A stretch of DNA of 29,742 bases, taken from positions 1-29,742 of the forward strand of contig CALAZZ010000157.1 of NCBI GenBank assembly GCA_937926515.1, written 5' to 3'. Below, piece after piece: positions 16,161 to 23,489 of this stretch. The DNA is from an uncultured Bacteroidales bacterium. Lineage in GTDB: Bacteria > Bacteroidota > Bacteroidia > Bacteroidales > F082. Position 1 is the first letter of the stretch. The number at the start of each line of letters is the position of its first letter. The position numbers and the translations under genes are program-made. Under the pieces are notes generated by a model. The model had not been told where the DNA came from, ran no database searches, and was given only the letters and a program-made list of their open reading frames with translations.

Positions 16161-18197
16161 TTAGAATTTGATTAGTTTACCTTCAATGGTTTTATCTTTT
16201 AATCTAATCCGGTAAAGGTAGATCCCCTTGCAAAGTTCTATACCGTCATTTCCAATACTGTTCCAACTTAACAGATGCCTGCCTTGTGGCAGATTATCAT
16301 CGTAAACGGATGATATACGGCTTCCTAAAAGGCTAAAGATTTCAATGGTGACGTGGCTTTCAGATTCAAGGTTAATTTCAAAACTTACCTGATTATTAAA
16401 AGGATTTGGGAAGACGCTTATTCTGCTATGCTCAACCGGTGTTGACAGTCCGGTAATAAGGCTTTTGTCGATCAATACAACAAGTAGTTTTTCACTAAGA
16501 TTAGACACAATACTGATCAATTCTTCAAAATATTCAGATGAAGGATCATAAGTAGCCATTACCGGTTGTATAAGCTCAGCATCAACAGTAAGTGTATCAC
16601 CTGACTCCAGAACATATGGTAATTCAGGTGAAAGTATTTGTACAGCAGCATTTTCGCTTAAATTATCGATACTTATGATGGTGACTGATTCGGTAGTTGG
16701 ATTATGAATCTCAAATTGTTCAAAAATATTTTCATTGAATATCAAGGTATCAGGCGAAATAACAACATCAGTAAACACCTCAGGCTCAATAACAAACCAA
16801 TGAGGATCGAGATCCCCCATATAAGGATGTTTAATATTTCGTCCTGATTCATCAGCTGCATACAAATAATATTGCAAGGTATCACCGAATTGATAATTTT
16901 TGATATAGCCGGTGAAGTTTTCTCCAGTTTCGATCAAAACGTCTTGTTGGAATTCATCGCCGTTGATGCTATAATAAACGAAAAGTGAATCGGAATAAAG
17001 ATTTTCGCCAGAGTATGGAATTATTTTGGCACTGACAGGGATTGAATCCTGCATATCAAGCTCACCAAAATGAGGGCGATGGTCAACGAAGAGCATGCCT
17101 AAATCTGCTATTTCACGTGTTCGGCAGTGGAGGGCATCGGTATTATACCAATTATTACCCCAAGGAATTCCAATGATCTGGTAACCAGGCATGGCTGCTT
17201 CATAAGCTGAGAGAGCCTGGCTGTCCCACATACTTCCTGTAAGGGGAACAAAAACTTTATTGTTTAGTATCAGCGAATTTGTATATGGTGTAGCCGGGTT
17301 TCCACCAGGTGTGTACACTCTGTAAACCCTGTAAGGATATCCCCATGGTGTTACACGATTGGCAAAGTAGTTAGCAACAGCCTCAAAATCATCATATCTA
17401 GGGTCAGAGGCCGGTACCTGTCCGATCATGATCTTATCCGGAGCAAGGTATTTTGCCCAGGTGTCAATGTGCTTAATATAGTCACCCAATGGATCGATGG
17501 TAACATCATAGTCGGTAACACCGAGGTAATCTTCCATGCGCTGATGCACTTGTGTGATACCAATACTTGTGTTTTCTTCATACACCAGATCAGTTGAGGC
17601 AGCTGTTCCAAGCCCATCAACCATAAGGTTGCCTCCGGTATGAACCACATTCATATAATAATAGTCAATACCCAGGTAATTAGCCATCTGACTCGGAATG
17701 GCGTTGTCAGCAGGCCTTGGTCTGTTGTATGGAAAGTCGGTTATTCCTGGTTGATTGTTCCCATCAAAAACGAACCAGGGACCGTAATCACGTGTCCAGT
17801 AGCTATCAGAATTTGCAATCAGAAAAGAACAGTTCTCAGTGTTCACACCATTACTATTATACTGGCTTAGTACAGTATTGAGTTGGGTGTTATTTCTAAC
17901 TATAGTGACCACTTCAATATCCTGAGCCATTTCTGCGATAAGCGAAAAAGGTACACCAAACGGATATCTGATCAAAACGGCCTGCATAGGTTCAAATTCT
18001 GCAACCATACGCACGGAACCTGAAGGAATACTGGTTTCGCCCCTTGATTCGGGAGTAAAAGGTGTATTCATCTCCTCTTCAGAAGTATAGCGTTTTAGGA
18101 AATATTCCGGAGGCTCTCCTTCAAATTGTTGTGCTGCAATGTATTGAATCGAGCAGGTTAAAATCATCAGAATAATCAACAGTATTGATTTCATCAT
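16161..18197 (-). CDS. secreted peptidylarginine deiminase, PPAD-like, T9SS cargo
   Basis: 678 aa from the MMKSILL start. A longer frame to 18230 would put the start inside the -7 box, so 18197 is preferred. A signal peptide (to about 23) precedes the guanidino-modifying catalytic domain (about 60-375). The residues of Porphyromonas gingivalis PPAD all align: Asp137 (TRDYGPW), Arg159/Arg161 (YNRPRP), Tyr240, His243 and Asp245 (DYIKHIDTW), Asn307 (PYTNSL) and Cys358 (DALHCRT). The two arginines and Tyr bind the carboxylate of C-terminal arginine substrates in PPAD. Then come an Ig-like domain (about 380-470), an extra beta module (about 480-580) absent from PPAD, and a type A T9SS sorting domain from VFPNPF. 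It should convert peptide arginine to citrulline outside the cell. Confidence 0.9.
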   Translation of the reverse strand: MMKSILLIILMILTCSIQYIAAQQFEGEPPEYFLKRYTSEEEMNTPFTPESRGETSIPSGSVRMVAEFEPMQAVLIRYPFGVPFSLIAEMAQDIEVVTIVRNNTQLNTVLSQYNSNGVNTENCSFLIANSDSYWTRDYGPWFVFDGNNQPGITDFPYNRPRPADNAIPSQMANYLGIDYYYMNVVHTGGNLMVDGLGTAASTDLVYEENTSIGITQVHQRMEDYLGVTDYDVTIDPLGDYIKHIDTWAKYLAPDKIMIGQVPASDPRYDDFEAVANYFANRVTPWGYPYRVYRVYTPGGNPATPYTNSLILNNKVFVPLTGSMWDSQALSAYEAAMPGYQIIGIPWGNNWYNTDALHCRTREIADLGMLFVDHRPHFGELDMQDSIPVSAKIIPYSGENLYSDSLFVYYSINGDEFQQDVLIETGENFTGYIKNYQFGDTLQYYLYAADESGRNIKHPYMGDLDPHWFVIEPEVFTDVVISPDTLIFNENIFEQFEIHNPTTESVTIISIDNLSENAAVQILSPELPYVLESGDTLTVDAELIQPVMATYDPSSEYFEELISIVSNLSEKLLVVLIDKSLITGLSTPVEHSRISVFPNPFNNQVSFEINLESESHVTIEIFSLLGSRISSVYDDNLPQGRHLLSWNSIGNDGIELCKGIYLYRIRLKDKTIEGKLIKF

Positions 18198-18227
18198 AAG
18201 GCAATTAGTGTTCGAAATTAGTGGCTC

Positions 18228-18235
18228 CAAAGATA
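18228..18235 (-). promoter_or_regulatory. -7 box of the PPAD-like gene
   Basis: On the minus strand this reads TATCTTTG, an exact TAnnTTTG match. It lies about 31 nt upstream of the preferred start (18197) and overlaps the alternative ATG at 18230, which argues against that start. Confidence 0.55.
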
Positions 18236-18273
18236 AACAACTTGATGCAATACATTAACTATAATTTTTGTAG

Positions 18274-18281
18274 TATCTTTG
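18274..18281 (+). promoter_or_regulatory. -7 box of tatA
   Basis: TATCTTTG is an exact TAnnTTTG match, 18 nt upstream of the start codon. It is identical to the divergent box of the PPAD-like gene 38 nt away. Confidence 0.6.
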
Positions 18282-18299
18282 CGAAAAGGAAAATAATCA

Positions 18300-18512
18300 A
18301 TGATGAATCAATTCATATTACTTGGAATACCAGGAGGTTGGCAGATACTTCTGATCGTTGTTGTTGTATTATTGTTGTTTGGCGGTAAAAAAATTCCCGA
18401 AATGATGCGTGGCCTTGGCCGGGGAGTTAAAGAGTTCAAGGATGGTATTTCGGGCGAGGAGGACAATAAAGACAAAGATGAAGAAACCAAAAAGAAAAAT
18501 AAACCCGAATAG
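18300..18512 (+). CDS. tatA: twin-arginine translocase subunit TatA/TatE
   Basis: 70 aa. A single N-terminal transmembrane helix (about 12-28) is followed by FGGKKIPEMMRGLGRGVKEF, the hinge plus amphipathic helix of TatA, and an acidic/basic tail. It polymerises to form the pore for folded Tat substrates in the inner membrane. Two adjacent Met codons (18300 and 18303) could start it. No tatC is seen in the window. It is divergent from the PPAD-like gene and is followed 53 nt later by the DUF1648 gene, probably in one transcript. Confidence 0.93.
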   Translation: MMNQFILLGIPGGWQILLIVVVVLLLFGGKKIPEMMRGLGRGVKEFKDGISGEEDNKDKDEETKKKNKPE

Positions 18513-18565
18513 TTTTAGTTTCCTTCTTCTTCCTTGTTCCGATAACAAACACCTCTTTTGGCCTT

Positions 18566-19063
18566 ATGAGCAATAGGCCTGTCATACGTATAAAACCTGG
18601 GCGAAATGATATCTTGCCTGAACTAATTGGCTGGGTACTTCTATTAGTGACATGGGTTATTTCTATCTATGGTTTAATTATCCTTCCCGATCAAATAGCA
18701 ATACATTTTGATTTATCAGGAAATGTAACCCGCTATGGTGATAAAGACACGATCTTATTTTTGCCTTTGATCACAACTGCGTTATTGGTTGGAATAACTA
18801 TTTTAAACCGATATCCACATTTCTTCAATTACCCTTATCCAATTACTCCATTGAACGCTGAAAGACAGTACCGGGCTGCTACCCGTTTGTTGCGTTGGCT
18901 AAAAGTGCTGATAGCTGCCTTGTTTTTAATCATTTCCGTGGCTATTATCAGGTCTTCTTTCAGCGAAGAAAGCCACATGCCATCATGGTTTTTTATGTTT
19001 ATTTTGATTTTGTTTTTCTTCCCGGTAATTGTATATTTTTACTCAGCAAAACAGCAAAGATGA
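18566..19063 (+). CDS. DUF1648 membrane protein
   Basis: 165 aa with four hydrophobic segments (about 20-40, 65-82, 110-130 and 140-160). The DUF1648 hallmark PDQIAIHFDLSGNVTRYGDK sits between TM1 and TM2. DUF1648 is found in SdpI-like immunity proteins and other small integral membrane proteins; the SdpI C-terminal half is missing here, and no toxin gene is next to it. Function unknown. It lies between tatA and the sigma factor operon. Confidence 0.8.
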   Translation: MSNRPVIRIKPGRNDILPELIGWVLLLVTWVISIYGLIILPDQIAIHFDLSGNVTRYGDKDTILFLPLITTALLVGITILNRYPHFFNYPYPITPLNAERQYRAATRLLRWLKVLIAALFLIISVAIIRSSFSEESHMPSWFFMFILILFFFPVIVYFYSAKQQR

Positions 19064-19113
19064 TGACATGTTTCGTCACTTGTGTCTGCAACCTTTAGCA
19101 GAAATAGCTGTCA

Positions 19114-19698
19114 TTGACTAATGAAAGACGGATTAAACTGAAATTGGAGACCATCAAGCTTGATATTCATCGCGATCTGATAGAGCAGAGTGTGCTTGGG
19201 AATCAGAAGGCGCAGTACAGATTATACCAGCTTTATTCCAAAGCAATGTATAATATATGCTGCCGCATGATGCCTACTGTCGAAGACGCTGAGGATATGT
19301 TGCAGGAAGCGTTTACAGAAGCGTTCCGTAGGTTGTCCGGATTTCGGTATGAGTCAACCTTTGGAGCATGGCTCAAGCGAATAGTGATTAACAGGTGCAT
19401 TAACGAGTTAAGAAAACGAAAGACCGACCTTAGTTTTTTTGACGATATGCAACGATTCGACCAAACCGAAGAAAAAGAACCAGACCCAAAGGGAGTGAGT
19501 GTTGAAAAAGTAAAAAAAGCTATGGATGACCTGCCAAATGGGAGCCGAATGATATTTTCGCTATACCTCCTTGAGGGATACGATCATATAGAGATCTCAG
19601 AAATTCTGAATATCTCTGTCTCGAATTCTAAATCCCAGTTTATGCGCGCACGTCTGAAAGTAAAGGAAAAATTAAATCAAATGGGCTATGAAAACTGA
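19114..19698 (+). CDS. ECF-family RNA polymerase sigma factor
   Basis: A 194-aa alternative sigma factor. Region 2 spans about 30-100, with YRLYQLYSKAMYNICCRMM, the core-binding VEDAEDMLQEAFTEAFR and the -10 recognition part ESTFGAWLKRIVINRC. Region 4 (about 125-190) contains LPNGSRMIFSLYLLEGYDH and a helix-turn-helix (EISEILNISVSNSKSQFMRAR). No ATG lies before region 2, so TTG at 19114 is the best start. Its end overlaps the next gene by 11 nt, the usual arrangement for a sigma/anti-sigma pair. It probably drives its own operon. Confidence 0.92.
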   Translation: MTNERRIKLKLETIKLDIHRDLIEQSVLGNQKAQYRLYQLYSKAMYNICCRMMPTVEDAEDMLQEAFTEAFRRLSGFRYESTFGAWLKRIVINRCINELRKRKTDLSFFDDMQRFDQTEEKEPDPKGVSVEKVKKAMDDLPNGSRMIFSLYLLEGYDHIEISEILNISVSNSKSQFMRARLKVKEKLNQMGYEN

Positions 19699-20245
19699 TC
19701 CCTTGGAAGATTTTATCCGGAGCAATCGCGATCATTTTGATGATCAAGAGCCTTCGCCTGAGATCTGGCATCGTATTCAACGATCTCAGAAACAAACTCG
19801 CATTCATACCTGGCGGTCAACAACACTGAAAATTGCTGCAGTAGCTGCCATTTTTACGCTCGGATATTTATTTCATGTATGGATGGGAAGTGATAATCAA
19901 AATGGAGGTATGACAGCAGATCATTATGAAGCTGCACCAGAGTATGAAATGCTACAGGAAGCACGTATCTACTACTCATCCCTGATTGCGGAAAGAGAGC
20001 AACAACTAGATAAGCTAACTGCAGATAATCAGCAGTTAAGAGAAGATATAAAAGAGGAGTTTGAGCACTTGGACCGTGCTTACCGCTCACTTGAACAAGA
20101 CCTTGCAGACCAGGTTGCCAGTGAGGAAGTGATCGAAGCTATGATACAACATTATCGCATCAAGCTTGATGTGTTGGAAGATATATTATACCAGATTAAA
20201 TATGCCAGTCAGGCAGATGAAGAGGAGGTACGACATGTATTTTAG
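19688..20245 (+). CDS. probable transmembrane anti-sigma factor with periplasmic coiled coil
   Basis: 185 aa. The N-terminal ~45 residues are cytoplasmic (with SPEIWHRIQ), one TM helix spans about 46-66, and a long charged region with heptad-like pattern (about 85-170) is predicted as a coiled coil on the periplasmic side. There is no HxxxCxxC zinc motif, so it is not a classical ZAS protein. The assignment rests on topology and the 11-nt overlap with the ECF sigma gene. It also overlaps the next gene by 11 nt. Confidence 0.65.
   Translation: MKTDPLEDFIRSNRDHFDDQEPSPEIWHRIQRSQKQTRIHTWRSTTLKIAAVAAIFTLGYLFHVWMGSDNQNGGMTADHYEAAPEYEMLQEARIYYSSLIAEREQQLDKLTADNQQLREDIKEEFEHLDRAYRSLEQDLADQVASEEVIEAMIQHYRIKLDVLEDILYQIKYASQADEEEVRHVF
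20223..20228 (+). promoter_or_regulatory. Shine-Dalgarno site inside the anti-sigma gene
   Basis: AGGAGG lies 6 nt before the ATG at 20235. Most genes here have no such site, so it helps decide the start of the DUF4097-like gene. Confidence 0.6.
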
Positions 20246-21329
20246 GAATATTATGCTGTATGTACTGTTGAACGTGTTTCTCATTGCATCAACAGAGGCA
20301 CAGGTTTATGAACAATCCAGACAGTACGATCGCAGTTATGCACTGAATGATGAAACCGAGGTGGTCATCAACAACAAATACGGTAACATTCACATCCACA
20401 CCTGGGATAATGATTCCGTGAAATTTGAAGTTGAAGTGCGTGTAAGTTCAAACAGGCAAGCACGTGTTGATCGCATCTTCAATAATATTGATGTGCAATT
20501 TACCGCAAACAGAAACTATGTGATTGCTACTACCACTTTTGCCAGTGCAAGCGGGCTACTATCCGAAATCACTGACCTTGGGCGTTCGCTCATCAATTCT
20601 GGTGGCATTGCTGAGATTAATTATCAGCTATGGATTCCGGAGCATATTACACTTAAAGTGGATAACCGTTTTGGTAATATTTATACCACAGATCATTCAG
20701 GCCGCATCGAATTCCGGCTTTCAAACGGAGATTTGCAGGTTAACGAGCTAAGTGGAAAAAGTGTGGTGTCAATTGATTTTGGACATGCCAATATCCGTAA
20801 TATTGAGGACGGCCGTGTTGAGCTTAACTATGCTAACCTTGATTTGAATCAGGCCGGGGAACTCAGTTTAAATGGTCGTTCTTCAACGATCAACATTCAG
20901 CATATTAACCAATTGCAATTAAACTCACGACGCGACCAGATCAATATTGATGAAGCAGCTGTTGTGACAGGCGAATCATCCTTTTCCAGGGCTACGATCA
21001 ATGCCATTACTGAACATATTATGCTGAATGGAAACTATGGGAGTATTCAGGTTTCAGGTCTGCACAACGCGTTTCAATATATGCATTTGAATACAAACTA
21101 TACATCAGTGCAACTTTACCTGCATACATCCATCTCAGCCAATTTGGAAATCAATTATAGTAAACGTACTAAACTGCTTTTGCCTGCTGGGCTCGAAACC
21201 ATTGAATCAATTGAGCTTGAACCCGGGGGTGAAGCAGGTATGATCAGAGGTGTTTTTGGTGTAGGTAAACCAAGTGCACTTAAGTTCACCATGACTGGTG
21301 GAGAAATCAGCATTTTCTCGCAACCATAA
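20235..21329 (+). CDS. exported DUF4097-like beta-solenoid protein
   Basis: 364 aa with a signal peptide (cleavage after about 22, TEA-QV). The body has short repeats of alternating strands such as VINNKYGNIHIHTW, VDNRFGNIYTTDH and LSNGDLQVNELSG, the pattern of DUF4097/GIN beta-helix proteins. The start follows a strong Shine-Dalgarno site; the longer frame from 20166 would run through the anti-sigma gene and lacks a signal peptide at its N-terminus. It probably resides in the periplasm or at the outer membrane. No enzymatic motif is seen. It is the third gene of the sigma operon. Confidence 0.75.
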   Translation: MYFRNIMLYVLLNVFLIASTEAQVYEQSRQYDRSYALNDETEVVINNKYGNIHIHTWDNDSVKFEVEVRVSSNRQARVDRIFNNIDVQFTANRNYVIATTTFASASGLLSEITDLGRSLINSGGIAEINYQLWIPEHITLKVDNRFGNIYTTDHSGRIEFRLSNGDLQVNELSGKSVVSIDFGHANIRNIEDGRVELNYANLDLNQAGELSLNGRSSTINIQHINQLQLNSRRDQINIDEAAVVTGESSFSRATINAITEHIMLNGNYGSIQVSGLHNAFQYMHLNTNYTSVQLYLHTSISANLEINYSKRTKLLLPAGLETIESIELEPGGEAGMIRGVFGVGKPSALKFTMTGGEISIFSQP

Positions 21330-21403
21330 TTGAAAATTGCAACCCTGCCAGCTTGTAATTGTCTTTAGTAGGCAATATTTATTTTAATTAAAACTTTCTT
21401 AAA

Positions 21404-22132
21404 ATGAACAAGTTCAATGGATATTTCATTGCCATTGTGATACTGGTAACTTCGTTTACCAGCCTCAGTGGCTGTTATAAGATCGGCAATTGTATTAAAG
21501 GAAATGGACAAGTTGTCCTCGAAGAACGGGCTTTGAAGTCATTCAATAGGATTGTGGTTAATGGATCCTATGAGGTGAATGTTTTACCGGGCCAGACACA
21601 TCGTGTAGTTGTTGATGCAGAATCGAATCTGCTTGATTTCATCAACACCAGGGTACATGGTCACAGCCTGGTTATTGAATCAGCCCACAACAGATGCCTA
21701 AAAAATTCAGTACCTATCATGGTCAATGTTTACACGCCTTTGGTGGACGAGATTGAGTTAAATGGCTCCGGATTAATTATTGCTCACGGCCTCTATCTTG
21801 AAGAGCTGTACGTAAGCGTAAATGGTTCAGGAACAGTTGACTTGGACGTGGATGTTGATTTCCTGAGTGCAAATCTGAATGGTTCGGGTAAAATTGATAT
21901 CACAGGGATTGCAACGACGACTGAATTTAATATAACCGGTTCCGGCAGCATGTATGCTTACCAGTTGACACAGAGCAACTGTAATGCAAATATTAGTGGA
22001 TCGGGTAGTATGTATGTGCATGTAAACAGAAAGCTTGACGCTGTGATCAGTGGCAGCGGAACCATTTATTACCGTGGAAATCCGGAAGTGAGTTCATCCA
22101 TATCCGGTTCCGGCAAGTTAATAAAACAGTAG
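21404..22132 (+). CDS. DUF2807 (head GIN domain) lipoprotein
   Basis: 242 aa. The lipoprotein signal ends in LSGC (Cys24). The GIN domain fills the rest with a ladder of [NST]GSG turns: NGSYEVNV, NGSGLI, NGSGTVDLD, NGSGKIDIT, TGSGSMYA, SGSGSMYV, SGSGTIYY and SGSGKL. These form a right-handed beta-helix. Such proteins are common in Bacteroidota and called putative autotransporter adhesins, but their role is unproven. It lies 74 nt after the DUF4097-like gene and just before two outer-membrane proteins, all probably one operon under the ECF sigma factor. Confidence 0.9.
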   Translation: MNKFNGYFIAIVILVTSFTSLSGCYKIGNCIKGNGQVVLEERALKSFNRIVVNGSYEVNVLPGQTHRVVVDAESNLLDFINTRVHGHSLVIESAHNRCLKNSVPIMVNVYTPLVDEIELNGSGLIIAHGLYLEELYVSVNGSGTVDLDVDVDFLSANLNGSGKIDITGIATTTEFNITGSGSMYAYQLTQSNCNANISGSGSMYVHVNRKLDAVISGSGTIYYRGNPEVSSSISGSGKLIKQ

Positions 22133-22144
22133 AATGGGATTAAT

Positions 22145-22654
22145 ATGAAGAGAAGACTATTTTTTATTGCCGTTGGATTGCTAGTCACATTAGGAAGTCA
22201 TGCTCAATATATGAAGAACGCATTAGGCCTGCGAGGTGGGCTTGGAGGTGGCTTCAGCTATCAGCACTTCTACCAGGAGGACAGGGATGTCAAGTGTTTG
22301 CTTACTTTTCGTGACAATGGGATTCAACTTGCCGTTTTGATGGAGCATTACAAGCCTGCACCGGTGCGTTTTGGTGACAATATATTCTTTTATTATGGAA
22401 TGGGCGTGCACATTGGTATTACACGCGACAGAGCATATCGTTCAAAAAATAATTATGATGAAAACTTCAATTTTGTCGCACCCATTAGCCGGGCTGTTAT
22501 TGGTGCAGATGGAATCATAGGCATAGAATACCGCATTTATTCGATTCCTGTAACCTTTGGAATGGACTATAAACCCTTCTTTGATTTATTCGGGCATCGT
22601 GTTTTCCGGCTAGGACTTGGAGATATAGGTTTTACAGTTAAGTATGTTTTTTAG
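22145..22654 (+). CDS. small outer-membrane beta-barrel protein
   Basis: 169 aa. A signal peptide (about 1-20, ending SHA-QY) precedes glycine-rich alternating strands (LGLRGGLGGGFSYQHF, FFYYGMGVHIGIT, VIGADGIIGIEYRI) and ends in the aromatic C-terminal strand FTVKYVF expected of a barrel. I do not recognise a specific family. It begins 12 nt after the GIN lipoprotein gene and so belongs to the same operon. Confidence 0.7.
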   Translation: MKRRLFFIAVGLLVTLGSHAQYMKNALGLRGGLGGGFSYQHFYQEDRDVKCLLTFRDNGIQLAVLMEHYKPAPVRFGDNIFFYYGMGVHIGITRDRAYRSKNNYDENFNFVAPISRAVIGADGIIGIEYRIYSIPVTFGMDYKPFFDLFGHRVFRLGLGDIGFTVKYVF

Positions 22655-22686
22655 TACAAATTATCAGGTTTTAACATTTATAAATT

Positions 22687-23313
22687 ATGAAAAATTCAAT
22701 TTTAATTTTAACAGCTCTATTATTATCGTTAGTTGCTGTTTCTCAAGAAAATAAAGATGAAATGCGCACACTGCTTGGTAACAGGAATTCCATCAGCCAT
22801 GGAGGTTACGGTGCGTTAACTATAGGCTACACTGCCATTGATGGCAAAGATGCCTTTTTAGTGGGTGCCAAGGGTGGATGGATGGTCGATCACCGGATTA
22901 CAATCGGGCTGGCCGGAACAAGTTTTGTTAATGACATATACCTGCCAGGCTATTATTATGATGAAAAAACCAATCTGGTTGGTGGCTATGGGGGGTTGCT
23001 TATTGAGCCTGTAGTGGCGCCCTTTTCGCCTGTTCATATCGCTTTTCCGGTTATCATTGGTGCTGGCGGTATTGCTCAGGTCAACTATAGCTGGTGGGAA
23101 CATGATCATTATTATGAACCGAAGGTGTGGGATTCAGATGCTTTTTTTGTAATTGAACCCGGTTTTGAAATAGAGGCCAATATTGTACATTTTATGCGTC
23201 TCGCTTTCGGTGTCTCATACAGACATACCTCCAAGATAAGGATGAATGAGGCAAAACCTGATGTCATGAGGGGCCTGAGTGCTGGCATTAGTTTCAAATT
23301 TGGAAAGTTTTAG
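22687..23313 (+). CDS. outer-membrane beta-barrel-like protein of unknown function
   Basis: 208 aa with a signal peptide (about 1-19, ending AVSQ-EN). Alternating hydrophobic strands such as GALTIGYTAI, FLVGAKGGWMVDHRITIGL and LSAGISFKFGKF end with an aromatic residue, the usual barrel signature. An HDHYYEP stretch and paired aromatics are notable. There is no assignable family. It is the last gene of the ECF operon, with the terminator 53 nt later. Confidence 0.7.
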   Translation: MKNSILILTALLLSLVAVSQENKDEMRTLLGNRNSISHGGYGALTIGYTAIDGKDAFLVGAKGGWMVDHRITIGLAGTSFVNDIYLPGYYYDEKTNLVGGYGGLLIEPVVAPFSPVHIAFPVIIGAGGIAQVNYSWWEHDHYYEPKVWDSDAFFVIEPGFEIEANIVHFMRLAFGVSYRHTSKIRMNEAKPDVMRGLSAGISFKFGKF

Positions 23314-23365
23314 TTTGTAACCAACGAATAGGTTATAACATATAATCGAGTTAGTTAAAATTTTT

Positions 23366-23402
23366 GAAAGCCGACCGAGCAATTTCAACTCGGGCGGCTT
23401 TC
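23366..23402 (+). terminator. terminator of the ECF sigma operon
   Basis: GAAAGCCG (23366-23373) pairs with CGGCTTTC (23395-23402), and CCGAG with CTCGG inside after one A-G mismatch. ATTTTG follows and a T-run precedes. It may act on both strands; the T-tract is short. Confidence 0.7.
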
Positions 23403-23489
23403 ATTTTGCTTCCAAATACATCCTTTATCTGATCATGATCTGACATGATAAAAGTTTTATTTTTACAGACTTAATCTGAAGATATAGTT

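Noticed and set aside
20166..20234. 23-residue N-terminal extension of the DUF4097-like protein
   Set aside because: Runs inside the anti-sigma gene; the start at 20235 has a Shine-Dalgarno site and begins a signal peptide.
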